Counted from the first letter of the stretch, positions 48,580-61,900 are shown. The stretch is 64,000 nucleotides of DNA from Anaeramoeba flamelloides (GCA_027625915.1 JANTQA010000032.1:15268001-15332000), one strand, 5' to 3'. The notes: generated by a model not told the origin, from the sequence alone. Numbers and translations: made by a program.

Positions 48580-50126
48580 TTTTAAATATACATCATAAAA
48601 AACAATTTATTGCTTTAAATATTCCAATTTTATTTTGAAAGTTTTTATTATTGCAATAAATCGAAATATATATATATTATATTTAAATTTATTTTTTTAT
48701 TTTTTTTTTTTTACAACTTTGTTTATTGGTATTTATAATTTTAATTAAATATAATCTTTTTTTATTTAGTGAAATATCATCATAAATAAATTAGATTTAA
48801 TTGATTTTTACAATAGAAATTTTCCGTTATTCAATTTCTGAAAAAATAAATTAGTTGTGTATCCATTTTTAAGAAATGGATTTAAAAAAATTTTTTTAAT
48901 CACCACCAATTAAGGCAATACTTTTTCAAAGTATACGTCCAACTGTATATAACCATATCCCTTAGATCTTTTTATCTATGATGGCCTTTCTAGAAAGATT
49001 TAAAGTGACTGTGAATCAAAATCGCCAAAAATCTTGATAATTAGTGAATTTTATGTTGTTCTTAAGAAAGCTTTTGAAAAGTTATCCAACTACCTTTTAA
49101 CTTCCATAGAATATTGAAAGCATTTTCACAGAAGAGCAGATTCTTTAAATAGGGTGTGAAGTGTTTGTTGTTTTAAGTATCCTTTTTATTCAACACCATT
49201 TATAGCGCCAGGATTGACTGGGTTACTATTTATATATCTTTAGTTCTTACATGTGTTGATCTAAAAAGAATCGATCAATTTGTAAACCAAATCAAACCAT
49301 AATACAATAAAAGTCTTGATCTCATTATTGATTGAATCAAGTATCTTTCTTGTTGTTTTTTCAAAGAATAACTTTCTAATCACATAATTTATTTTTTAGA
49401 TTATTTAAATTTTTTCTTTTTGAAAATATTTTTGGATTAGTACTAAAAATATATCAACTATTATATTAGAATTATTTTTTTATCCTGATAGTATAAACTT
49501 TATCATGGTTTTTCGACAATTATCAAGATTTTTAGAGAATATCAGAATTTGTATCTAATGTAATGAAATTATTGATGTTTTAATTTAATCACAATTGTTG
49601 AAACTTTATAATGTTTTTTATATAACTTTTTTTGAATTGAAAATATGTCAATAAATACACTATTGAAAGAATATTTTCAAAAAAATTCAATAAAAATGGA
49701 ATTAAATTAACTGAATTGAAAGAAAATCAATTTTATTTATTTCAGTTGGAACTAAAAAGAAAAATAATATCATTTAAAAAACTTAATATTTTAATTATTC
49801 ATTTTTTTGTTTACAACATTAATAACTGAAAGGATTTTCTAATATATATTGTTGAAGTGGGATACTTATCTAAAAAAAAAAAAAAAAAAAGAATACCCAG
49901 TATATTAGTGTTATATATTTTAAGAATAAGTGCCAATATAAATGAAAATTTTGGTAATAATTAACATTTTTTGTCAATTTAAATTTTGATATTTTTATTT
50001 TAGGAGTTTTTTTTTTTTTTGTGATTGAGAATTTGTAAAAAAGAAGAAAGAAAATTATTTCTAGATAAAAATGGAAAAGAAAGGATGGTTTAAATTAAAC
50101 AATAAAGATTAAATATACTTTTGACG
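48580..50126. other. Intergenic between LEM gene and ACSL gene
   Basis: AT-rich spacer. A GC-richer patch at 48900-49330 (for example a frame MMAFLERFKVTV near 48979) may be a decayed coding or transposon remnant, but I cannot assign it. Confidence 0.35.
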
Positions 50127-50198
50127 ATGAGTAATAATATTAAAGGAAATAAGATACAATTGATTTCAGTCAGCGATTCCAAATTAATTTACATAATT
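50127..50198 (+). CDS. Possible first exon of an LSM14/Scd6-like gene
   Basis: From an ATG, MSNNIKGNKIQLISVSDSKL resembles the start of the LSm domain of LSM14/Scd6/RAP55 (family pattern GSKISLISKSDIRY). The GxKIxLISxSD core matches with correct spacing. I could not find the rest of the LSm domain (the VRSFGTE region), the FFD/TFG boxes or RGG repeats downstream, and no splice junction is secure. It may be a stranded exon, a pseudogene fragment or chance. The end given is only where the resemblance fades. Confidence 0.25.
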
Positions 50199-50488
50199 AA
50201 AATTGTTGAATATAACTTTTTTTTGTTTTTTTTTCAAAAGATTTTTTTTTTGGTGAGTAAATTGTTTTTGAATTTTTTTTATTCTGGACTAAAGTTATAT
50301 TTCTTTTCTTATCAAAAAATTTTCAAATTGGGTTTTTTTGAGTTCATACAATTCAGCCATCAACATTTCTAATAAATCAGAACGATTTCTCATTTTTAAT
50401 ATTTTTCTCCATTCTCAAAATTTGTTTTAATTGAATATTGAACTACATTTATGTTTTAACTAATTTTTGAATACAAATTCAAGATTTA

Positions 50489-51004
50489 CAATACCTGAAA
50501 TTTGAAAATAAAATTATCTTATTTCGAGTGTAATTACTTGTTAACTTTGTTCTTATCTAATCGGCCTGAACCTTGGTATGGGTTTTAATTGTTGTTCAAA
50601 AAGACAATTTATTTTTTTTTTTTTCTGAAATCAGAATTGAAGTATGTCAGCTTAATATATTGAAAGATGTTTACGTATAAATTTAGAATGGTGGTTTGCC
50701 ATTTGGAAATTTTGATTTACTTTTTAGTCAATTAATGAAATGAAAAAAATTTTCATTTTTAAAAGATCAAAATAAAACCAAATTCAATATTACAATCAAA
50801 AACCCACAAATATCATTTTTTATAACTTACTTTTCGATATATTAATCTTAGACTCTTCAATTTGGATTTCAGAAAAAAAAAAAAAATTGTCTTTTTGAAC
50901 AACAATTAAAACCCATACCAAGGTTCAGGTCGATTAGATAAGAACAAAGTTAACAAGTAATTACACTCTTAATAAGATAATTTTTTTTCAGATTTTAGGT
51001 ATTG
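50489..51004. mobile_element. 516-bp foldback MITE, TA-flanked
   Basis: The left arm starts CAATACCTGAAATTTG and the right end is its near complement (TTTTAGGTATTG). TA flanks lie at 50487-50488 and 51005-51006. Arms of about 125 bp match with few differences; both include GGTATGGGTTTTAATTGTTG or its complement. No copy elsewhere in the window was seen. No coding capacity. Confidence 0.8.
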
Positions 51005-51214
51005 TAAACCTTAAAATAAAAAAAAATGATTTTCAAAATTGCCAATTTCCCCTTTTCTACTCAAATTACTACTCTAAACATTGTTTTAAAATAAACTTGG
51101 TTCAAAAAATTGTTATCATAAATAGCAAAAATTGGTAAAAAAATTCTCAATTCATTTTTTTTTTCCAAACTTAATATTCAATCACATTAAAGTTTTTTAG
51201 TATTAAATTTTTTA

Positions 51215-51616
51215 TAAGTAGACATTTATATTCAAATAAGAAAAAGAAAATATAAAACCAAAAAAATAAACTATTGTGTATCCAAAATGATGAAACGACC
51301 AAGAACAAATAAAATTATTTGGTAAATCTGTTGAAATTTCAATCAGGAAATATGGATCGATCAAAAGATTTAGATACCATCTCTAAATATTCTGATTTTT
51401 TTATTTAACAAATTAAACACTAACCATCTGACAACCATCGAAAAAAAATTCCAGATCTAACGAAACATATAACGTATTGGAAAAAAGGAAATAAAAACAA
51501 AACAGAAAAAGATAAATAAAATTAAATGGAAAAAAAAAATAAAAATTATTTCCAAATTGGATAAAAGTGTAGTATTGCTATTGTTTTCACTCTTTCAACT
51601 GTGTCCAAAATTTTGG
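51215..51616. mobile_element. Non-autonomous repeat, family D copy 2
   Basis: Aligns with 12340-12743: shared CAGATCTAAC, TTTCCAAATTGGAT and the terminal TGTCCAAAATTTTGG. The left end is diverged and not placed exactly. It lies just downstream of the acyl-CoA synthetase gene. Confidence 0.55.
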
Positions 51617-51795
51617 AACTAAGTTTAGAGGTTGAAAATTTAAAATAAAAACCCGAGTTTTCATATTAAATTCCAAATGATATTTTATCATTTTTATTAA
51701 TATTGTAAAAAATAGATTTATTTTTTTATTTTTCATTGTGAAAATTCACAAGCTTTTTATAGGGATACAATTTTTCATTTTGGTTAAAAAATATT

Positions 51796-54700
51796 TTATT
51801 TTTCTTTTTTAATTTCAGTGTTAATTTCTTCGTAAAGTTCTTGTAAAATATCTTTATATTTTTCTCTTAAATAAAATCTTCTTAACTCCATAGTCGTTGT
51901 TAAACATTTATTATAGATTGTAAAAGGCTCAAATTCGAGATATACATTTTTAAGGATTTCAAATGATTTAAGCCTTGATTCATGAGCCTTTTTGCGGATA
52001 TCTTCCATAATTGTTTCTTTAAATTTTTCACTTTTGCATACCTCTTCTTGTCTTTCTCTTCCATATATTTTTAATTCTTTAAAATTTGGCAAAACAATGC
52101 CAACTAAATATCTTTGTTTCGAATCGCCATAAATATAAATTCTTGAAATTGATGGGCAATGTTGATAAAGATCCTCTAAATATTCTGACGCAACATATTC
52201 TCCTTGTGCTAATTTAAAAATGTTTTTTTTACGATCAATAATTTTTAAAGTTCCAAGTTTTGTTATTTCGCCAATATCTCCTGTTTTAAACCATCCTTCT
52301 TTTGTTAGTACTTGATTTGTTAGTTCTTCGTTTTTATAATATCCTTGGAAAACATTAAACCCTCTCACCCAAATTTCGCCCTGTAAAATTCCATTTTTTG
52401 AAAAATAATTCATTTCAGGAACATCAACCAGTTTTATCTCGTTACAGACACATGTTGATCCACAATCATATGTTTTAGACCCTTTGACCCAATTAACTGT
52501 GCATGCTGCCCCGGTTTCTGAGAGACTAGGATTTTACGAAAAAATGATGAAGAGCAATTTGTAAATAAATATAAAGTTGAAAAATATACACAAATTATTT
52601 TAATCAATTAATAAACTGGCCTATTTTTCATTAGAATTGACATCCCTTTCAAAAGATTCAATAAATAAAATTTTCATTCTTTTCAGTTTTATAAAATGAG
52701 ATGGAAGATATTGGGAAGTATCCCAGAGAAATTGTTTTTTATGACTTTTTTTTTAAATGTTAACAATCTTTGAAGAGTGGATAATGATAATTTTTGATAA
52801 ATTTTGGTAGATTTTTTTTCAAGAGTTGGATTCAGGTCTTTGAAAACAAGAACCAATTACGATCATTACATGTTAAATTTTTTTTTAGAATAATTAAAAA
52901 TTTAATATATTTGCTTTGTCAAAATAACAGGGTTTTTTTTAATGTAAACTCTTTTTCAGTCAAAGTGGCCCAGTTTTATTGAAGAAATAGAGCATATTCT
53001 ATGAGTTTTATCCAGTATTCTTCTCAAAATAAATTTTTAATTTTTTGATTATTTTTTCTAATTTTGTCAAATTTTTTTTTTTGTCTTTTTTTTTTTTTTT
53101 TCCTTTTCTTTTTTATTTTTTTTAAAAATTCAATTTCAAAAAAGAACAATGTTTTGGAAAACTCCAAATTAACTTTAAGAAAATTGAGGTAATGTAATAC
53201 ATATTAAAATTTGTATATTTGAGATTAAAAAAATCTTATTGTCAACACTTTTAATTTTCCAAAGAAATTAAGATATTTTGTACAAGACGTTCTAATTAAA
53301 GGTAAATAAAAAATTTTTTTAACTTTTTTTTTTGAAAATTTTAATTTGTTCAGGTATTTCTTTTATGAATATCAACTCTAATACGAAGTTTATTGTTTTT
53401 CGTATTTCTAAACAATCATATGTTAAATGATTCTTAAAAAAAATTGTTTTTTACATTTTTATGGTTTGGCAACTTTGAGTGTAATGGGGTCTAGATTAAA
53501 AATAAGTTAATATTAATGAAAAGTTTCGCTTCGATCAAACTAAATTTGTATTTTTGAAGTTTATTGCGAGAAGAAAATAAATTGTCTACAAAAATACAGT
53601 CCTATACAAATGCCTATCTTGTAACGAAAAAGTCCAAATTCTATATAAACCCCCATCACATAGAATAGATAAAAGGCCAGTGTTAAAGTGGAATTATTGA
53701 TAAAAAAAAATTTCTCTTGTTTGTATTGTTAATATTAGTAAGATATTAATTGTCTTCCCATTTTTCAAAAAAAAACAAATTAATTTATCTTGAAAAATTA
53801 CTAAAAAATCAGAAAATTGAAGATAATCAAATTTTTTAGAATATAATCAGAGTTGGAAATTTTTAGTATGAATTCAATTCTCCCAAACCAAATCATTTTT
53901 GTTTGGTAAATGTGGGAAAGTGGCCTTAAAAGCCTAATTCTTTTGTTTTCCAAATATTAGTAATTTTTAATGCAATGTGAAAGTAAATGAGGATATCGCT
54001 GGACTTGTATGTAAACTTAATTTCTGTCAAAGATACCAAAAAAATTACAAATATCAATTATTTTTTAAAATTGAACTTTGAAGAACAAATAGAAGAAATA
54101 AGCAGTATAATACACATTAGAGAATAGTTGATATAAATATGGAGTAAATCAAATAAATCTATATATTTTCAAAAAAATTGAAAAGACCAAAATTCTTAGG
54201 ATCCTATTGGAAAAAAACTAACAATGTTTATTTTGATCTTCAATTGAAAGATCCAAAGAAAATCCCAATAGAAATCAATTTGATTTTTCCGACAATCGTT
54301 TTCACCCTTTCATTAACATTAGAATAACACGTTTTTACTTTAGTTTTTAGAGACTTTGAAATAAAAAAAAAAAAAAATTACAAAACAATTAGGTATGAAA
54401 AAAACCAATTAAAAAAAAAAGCGAAAAGCGCCAAAATTTAAAAAATGTGATTTCAATTTTGAAGTTTCTGAAAATAAACTTTTTCTTCTAATATCCATTC
54501 AGACCCCTTGGAACACATGTAATTCATTCATTACAACTGGGTCCCTTTGACTGTAAAATAGTTTATATTTCAATCAAATGTTAATTGTTTTTTTCTGAAA
54601 AATCTTTGTATTTTTTCTGTTAATTTTCCATTTTCTGATCTTTTATTCATTTTTACAGTTCCCTTAATTTAATCAATATTAAAAAGATAATTTTTGTATA

Positions 54701-57607
54701 TTTCACGGTTAAATATAATTTTATTAATTAATTTAATATAATAATCAGAATTTGTAATTTATGTTATTCCTGTGATATGTGTGGTTAGTAAAAGTATATT
54801 CAAAACTCTTTTTTTGAAATTAGAAAATTTTAAATCATTAATTTAATTTTAATCAATCCTATTATTTCTTTTTCTTTTTAATAAATTTCAAAAAAATAAT
54901 CATAATAGCAAAAATAAACTTACCCGTATCCCTGTATTGTGTGTGGTGTAACAGCAAGTTGATAAAATTCATAAATTTTTTTAGGTAAAGGTGCAGAGCC
55001 AGAAATTAATAAATTTACTCTTCCGCCAAAACGATCTCTGATAGCATTGAAAAATAAATAATCCCACAGTGGTGTTGTACTTTCGTTTTTGAGTGCTTCT
55101 CGTTTTGAATTTAAGGCTAGCTGAAATAAGTATTGATGAAATTTACTTTTTTTAGAAATCTCTAACATTATACTATCATAAATTCTTTGGAATACTCGAG
55201 GAACGCCTACAAATATTGTGGGCTTGAGTGCAACTAGATCGTGTAATAAATTACGATAATCGCCAGCAAAAAATCCTATTTTCCCTCCCATCGCTGTAAC
55301 AACATTAAGCAATGTTCTTTCTAAAATATGTGCTAGTGGAAGAAAACTAAAATGCGTGTCTTTTTCTGAAGGTTTAAAGCGCTATTTGTTTATGTTGCAT
55401 TGTTTTGTTTGTTTCAAAAGACAATATTAAAATTAAATTCAAGTTAATTTATGAAAAAGTAAGGAAAATATTTTTTGAGATCGCCAAGAAAAATATTAAT
55501 TAGATCTCGATATAAAAGGAAATTTTCATTTTCACGAGAAGATGACGAGTTTAAAAAACCTTCACATTACATCAGAAATGGTTAATAATTTTTGAATAGA
55601 GCATTGGTTATGAGTTTTAATAATAAAAAAAAGTTGAGGATAAAATCTAAAATTCAGAAATAATATTGGAAAATAAAATTTCCATGGTACTTTTGAAAAA
55701 TTAATTTTTTTTCACACTTTTTGGATTATATTCTTTCGTAGAGACCTTAAGTGTCAACTTTAAAAGATTTGGAGAATAAAATGGATTCGGTTATATAATA
55801 ATAACCATTCGAGTGGAGAAGATCGGATCATAAAAGTAATTGAGAAGACAGCGTTTGTATTAGTATTGTTTTTTTTTTTTTTTTGGAAGTCGAAAACAAG
55901 ATCATTTTTGTAAAAAGTAAAATGAACCTAACAAGAAGATGGTTGATAACACAAAGAAAAGTCAATTATGTTATTTTTTTTTGTGTTTTTTTTTGTATAT
56001 TTTTATTGAAAGGATCGTTTCAGAAAATAAGAACTGCTTGTGTCACACAGAGATGAAGCTCACATTAACTCATAAAAATATTTGCTACCATAATAAATTC
56101 AATTTTTAATTTTTTGGTTCTTGTCTACACAATCTTTCATTTGCGGATTTTCAATACTCTTTTCAAAATCTAATCAATATATAATTTGATTTTTATTGGT
56201 TGTTTTCGAATATTAAACAATATTATTGAAGTGGAAAGGGAAAAAATAATAAACTTTGTACTTTTGTTTATGGTTTCAATTTTAAGATAAATTAATAATA
56301 AAATAAAAAAATATCATTTGGTAAATAGAAGTATGAAATTTTTCATTAAAAATTGGTTTAAATGTGATGAATAATCATTTGAAATTGATACAAAAAATGT
56401 ATTATTGTGTTCAGAGTCCTTTCCAATACTTTTTGAGTTTTGAATAATTCATATTTGCTGCACTATTTTTTCTGAATCGAAAAAAAAACATCACAGAGTT
56501 GTAGATTATCTCTTTTGTCCGATTTCTTAAATCATGGGAAGGAAACCTTCCAACTTTACAACAATATAGATTTTTTTACTTGAATTTGATTTTTTCATAA
56601 TGTTTATACTTCAAATCAAAATAACATTAAAAGTGAAAAAAAATGATTTGATTTTATTAAGAGATAATTTTGTCATTCGGGACTAAGATTATTATTATAT
56701 TATGGTGTGTATTATTGGTGGCCATTTATGTGATAATATGGCTGATTTTCAAAGTAACTGTCTTCTCATGAACATGATCATTCTAAATTTTTTTGATAAT
56801 TTGATTGGTATTAAGGATTATCTAAAATAAAGCCATCACATGGGCGTATGGGTCAAAACATTGTGGAAATATGCCCTTTATCTCTTTAGATATAGAAGAA
56901 CTATTAAATTTCAATTTCTTAGGAATTTGAAATTTTTCCTGATCAAATTCTTGATTTTAAGTTGGTACTGAAAACCTAAACCCAACTCTTTTTGTTCTAA
57001 GGTAAGTATTATCTGGTTTCCAATAAAAACTTCTGAAAAAATCGAGTTTTATCATCAATGGTTTTGGTTGTTTTTTTTAAAGTTACTTACGATTAAAGAA
57101 CTGCTCTTGCCAAATTATCTATTGCTAATTTTTTGAAATTTTATAGTTCTTCTAGATCTAAAGAGATAAAGGGCATATTTCCACAATTTTTTGACCCATA
57201 CGCCCCTGTGATGGCTTTATTTTAGATAATCCTTAAAATAATGAATTGTTATTTGGAGTTAATTTGTTTTTTCTTTTAATTGAAATTCCTTTTCAAGTTC
57301 TCTCAAATAATCTTAATGATAACAATTAAAAAAATGTATCTAACTTTTTTTCCTGTTTCTCTTTTTTCCACAATAATAATTGTGAAAGTTTACCATAAGG
57401 AAAGTCAAATTTCGCTATATTTTGTTTTTTACACCAAAATAAAGAGGAAATTTTTAAAATTTCATAAATCATGCATCTAGTCATGTTAAAAAGAAAAAGA
57501 AAAAGAAAAAGTGGGGTAAATAGGATAGAAAAATAAAGAAAAGGAAATAAACTTACTGATTCCAATAAACCTGTTTTAAATTATTTAAATTTAAAGAAAT
57601 AAAACAG

Positions 57608-57638
<31 letters not shown>

Positions 57639-58913
57639 AGACATTTTGCCGGTGAAAAATGGTCTGTTTTAAATTCAAAAAAGTTGGGGTTCTCTCAAAG
57701 TATCACAACGAAGCAAAAAATAAAACAGTAAACTAAAGAAAAAGAAAATTTTCTTACATCCTGTAATTGAGGCAATTAAATTTTGGTGAGTTAAAATAAC
57801 GCCTTTAGGTGTTCCCGTAGTACCTGAGGTATACATGATTGTTGCAATGTCTTCAGGTTCTGGTGGGTTGTCTTCAAGATCATTTTCCTTCCCAAGATCA
57901 ATGATTTGATCTAAAGAAAGAACTTCTAAGCCAAGCTCTTGTAATTTGTGGACATGCTTTTGGTTGATTTCGGGTTCAATACAAATTATGTATTCAAGAG
58001 TTTTGCAATTTGGCTTTAGCTCTGCAATTCTTTCGAGTTTAGTTTTATCACATAACAAGAATTTGATTTTGCATTCATTAATAATTAGCTCTGAAGACTC
58101 ATAGCCTAATGTGTCAAAAAGTGTAACAGAAACAAACGATTGACAATGACAACCACTTTCCCCGATACACCCTTTTGATTTGTTTTTTTATGAGAGTTTT
58201 GGTTTTAGTTTATGGGGAGAGAAAAAAAAAAAAGAAAATTCGAAAAAGTTTATTATTTGGTAACACTGAACAAATTTAAAGGATTGTTGATAGACTTTCT
58301 CAAATTTCAAGAATATTTTTTAGTTTTGAACTTTTTAAAAAGAAGAAAATGGAATTTTGTTTACATTCAGTGCAGTTGGGTGCATAAAGAGCAAGTGGAT
58401 CGCCTTTTTTCATTCCTAATGAGACAAGCCCACATGCAAAATAGTGCTTTGCGACACTGAAGTCTTTTCTGTTCATCCAAACATAAGAGCCATATTCTTC
58501 ATTCTTAAATTCTCGATGGCCGAGATATTCATAATCTTGATATTTTTCAAGTGTGTTTTCGAAAATTTGATACAAGGTTTTTACTTCTGGATCGAATGTA
58601 CTAATTAGCCCATCTTTACATAGCCTATTTTGTGTTGTCGGATTTATATTAAAAAAAAAAACAAAAGATTTCAAAATTTAAAAAAAACAATGTAAAGAAT
58701 CAACAAGTGGTATTTTGTTTTTTCTTGTTTGTTTATTAGAAATGGTTGGTTGGTTTTGAAAAAAGAAAAATCAAGATCAAAAAACACTTGAAAATGATTT
58801 GAAATCAAAAAAAAAAATTACTTTGATCTATAAATCGGGCTTTCTCCGTTGAGGTAAATATACCCCTGTTCTTCAAAAAAGTTTGTTTCGTTTTTACTTG
58901 ATCCTGATCCCAT
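51796..58913 (-). CDS. ACSL: Long-chain acyl-CoA synthetase, six exons, 655 aa
   Basis: Exons on the minus strand: 58913-58822, 58624-58365, 58171-57758, 57570-57557, 55381-54924 and 52525-51796; all junctions are GT-AG and in phase. Introns are 197, 193, 187, 2175 and 2398 nt. The enzyme activates long-chain fatty acids with ATP and CoA through an acyl-AMP intermediate. Signatures in order: [39 protein letters not shown] (Trp made across a splice), SVTLFDTLG, the P-loop-like [12 protein letters not shown] (about 231-242), [22 protein letters not shown] (about 410-419), [10 protein letters not shown], and the LACS motif [16 protein letters not shown] (about 508-523). The catalytic Lys position near the C-terminus has an unusual [11 protein letters not shown]. 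Length is normal for the family. The N-terminus MGSGSSKN fits a myristoylation site rather than a membrane anchor. It ends in TAA. Confidence 0.93.
52957..53481. mobile_element. Non-autonomous DNA transposon, family C copy 2
   Basis: Partner of 18739-19340 in the same orientation. It starts TCAGTCAAAGTGGCCCAG and ends with a diverged complement. It lies in the 2.4-kb intron 5 of the acyl-CoA synthetase gene, on the strand opposite to the gene. Pyrimidine tract at 53060-53115. Confidence 0.65.
56815..57232. mobile_element. 418-bp foldback MITE flanked by TTAA
   Basis: The left arm GGATTATCTAAAATAAAG continues for about 100 bp (including GGGCGTATGGGTCAAAA and TATGCCCTTTATCTCTTTAG) and is matched by the right arm in inverse orientation with about five differences. 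TTAA lies on both sides (56811-56814 and 57233-57236), as for piggyBac-type insertion, though the ends do not have the usual piggyBac CCY start. It lies in the 2.2-kb intron 4 of the acyl-CoA synthetase gene. Confidence 0.8.
57557..57570 (-). other. 14-nt micro-exon of the ACSL gene
   Basis: GTTTATTGGAATCA, bounded by AAAACAG upstream and GTAAGT downstream on the minus strand. It enters in phase 1 and leaves in phase 0, which is exactly what exons 3 and 5 require. Joined, it gives [13 protein letters not shown] then [15 protein letters not shown], the spacing expected between the AMP-binding loop and the LPLAHILER motif of this family. Without it exon 3 cannot join exon 5 in frame. Confidence 0.8.
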
Positions 58914-61900
58914 TATTATAATGCTTGGAAAATTGAAAAAAAATTAAAAAAAAATGAAATTTTTGAAATATTTATTTTGAAGTACTTAGCAAATGGTTAA
59001 GTCAAACCCCTAAGGTTTCTGAGTGAAAAAGTCTGGATCTTATAGATAAAAAATGTAATTTTTGGCTTTTTCACAAATTTTACTGGGAATCTATTTGTCA
59101 ACCAAATTAAGACTCATTATTGTCTATATTTATCATAGAACCTTAGTACATCATTTTAAAGATTCAAATTCATTTATAACAAACAATCAGTCTGAATTAA
59201 AAACCTGAGAAAAGCAATTGTAATTTCCACCTACTTTTCTTGAAAATTATTTGAAAATCGGTTGTTGTTTTTGGAAAAATTTAGACTTGATAAAATTAAT
59301 GATCCAAATTTCAAAAGATGTTTCTTTTATCCGAAAAGTTTTTACGCCAATCGAACACCAAAAACCCCTATAAACAATATCCAAGTATGAGACTACTTTC
59401 TTAAAGCAGTACGATTCAAAAAGTACATTCTATTAAAATGGAGGATCAAATATGAATATTTTTTCATGATCCATAAAACTAATCTGGAAAATCCATCAAA
59501 AATTTCAAGATAAAAAGATAAAATTACGAAAAATGGAAACAAATTTAATTCTGAATTTCAAATTTTCTTCAAAAATCATAAAGTTTACTTTCAAAATTAA
59601 TTTTAACTTTGGTGTTCTCTTCAAGATTGCTTTAAATGTTTAAACAACAAGAAAAAAAAATGTTCGGGATTTATGTGAAAAACTGATTTGGTGGCTTGGG
59701 GAAGGCATATTTTTGACAACAAAAAGTGAATTGGAACAAAAAATAGTTTACCTTTTGAACTTATAAAGTAGTTTCTTGTACCATATTCATTATTGAGATA
59801 TTTGATTCCCATTTTGTGTAAACCAATAAATTATTTAAAGTTTTTTGTTTTTTTTTCTTGCCAGCTAAAGGTATTATATACTTTGGAGGGTAATACGTTT
59901 TATTAAGTGCCCTAAAAACTTTTTCTTGAGAAAGTAGGAAAGTATTTATCAAATACCTTAGTCTCTCTAATTTCAAATTGTAAAAAGCGAATTTTCAGTT
60001 CATTTTATGATTATCTTTCTTAAAAATTATCAAGTAAAATATAAGTTATATAGCTACCAACCAGAAAAGTATCGAACTAAAACAAAAAAGAGAATTACAT
60101 CTAAACTCAAGGTTTGGGATTAAAATTTAATTTATATTGCCATTAAAAATTGTAATAGAATTGCAACAATCACTAAAATCAAATTATCTTGAAGGAATGT
60201 TTAAGATTTATATTGAAAATTAAAGATAATTTCAGAGTAAGAAAAACAGATTAACTTGGATATCATTTTTTTTTTCCATTTATCAAACTCAAATTCTCTA
60301 ATAATTTTTTTTTTTAGTTTCTGAATTGTTAATTATCATTTGGAAATTCAGTTAATTGGTATATTTATCAAAAAGCCTTAAGGGGGTAAAAATACCATAT
60401 CAACCTCTAGAATTGGAACATGTGGTAGTTTATTAAAAATTATATTGCTGCTCTTAAGTTCTAGATTGCCCATAAATTTAAAAACAAAAAAATATAAAAC
60501 TTTAATTTTGTTAATAATTAAAATTTCAGAGTAAATAATTATTTAAAACAAAAAATTAAATTTTGAGAAATTAAATTTTTTTTCTAAAGATCATTTATTT
60601 CAGATCTAAGACTAAATATTTCACTTTATATTTTGAGTTTTTTTTTTTATATTATTTATTATTATTATTTGAATCAAATATTATCAACAAATATTCACCA
60701 ACTCTGAATATTCAAATGATCCCAAAATTAAAATTATTTTTTCTTCAAAATTTTATTTTAGATATGAGAATTTCAGGTTTTATTGGTATTTCATATCTAA
60801 ATTTTTATTTAATAGTGTCATATATTTTCAAAAGCAATTTATTTTGATGGGTATAAAATGTAATATTACTAAACAAATTTTTTGTTTCTTTAATTATTTT
60901 TTTATCTTTTTTTTTTACCTCCTTTGAAATGTTAAAGTAACTTATTATTCATAAAATAATAAACCACCATATTGTTTTTGTATTTTGCAAAAGTGTGGAA
61001 TATATTGTCTAGATAATTCTAATGAATTCTAATAAATAAAAATATCTCATTTTTTATAACCTTTGGGCTGTTTTTAGATTCATATTAAACTTTTTTATAA
61101 AGTTATATTCAACTTGAACTCAAAAATGTAACAAAAAATATATAGAAACAATAAAATCAAAATTAACCTTTTCTATTACTTTTTCAATCTTGAAAATTTC
61201 ATTATTCGTGAATTTTAAATTTTTACTTGAATTCAATTAATATTGATTCTTTTGTACCTTTAAAAGATTAATTTATCATTTTTATTTCAATTATATAATC
61301 AATTTTAATAAAATTACAACAATTGGGAATTGTGAGATTCTTATAATTAAGATTTAAAATACAAACAATAAAATTTGTTTCCATATCCCTATTAAAAATC
61401 AATTCAAATTAAATACTTTAGAACTTTTAAAGCAATTTTAAAATATTTTAGAATTAGAAAAATAATAATTTAAATTAAATCAAAGATATTCAAAAAATTA
61501 ATAATAATAATAACTGAAAAAGAACTAAACAAAAAGAAATTGAACGAAACATTAGATCAAAATATACTTTTTTGGGGGTATAGACCTGGTTAGTTGGTTA
61601 ATTGAACCTTTACATTTAAAATTCTCATCAATTAAGAAATTAAGCTTGTTTCCAAACATATTATCATATTAGATTAATTAAAGATGTAAATATCTTGTTA
61701 ATAGATATCATTAAACATATAATATATTTTGAATTCTCGTTGTTCAAATGATTTTCTTGTTACAAATCATTTTTTAAAAATCTTAGTTTAATTTCAAAAT
61801 ATTTCACAAAAAGGAATATTCTAAAATGATGGATCAAAAGATTGTTTATCATTTCGTTTATTTTTTATTTGGATCAAGCCCCTTTTGCCCCTTTTTAAAT

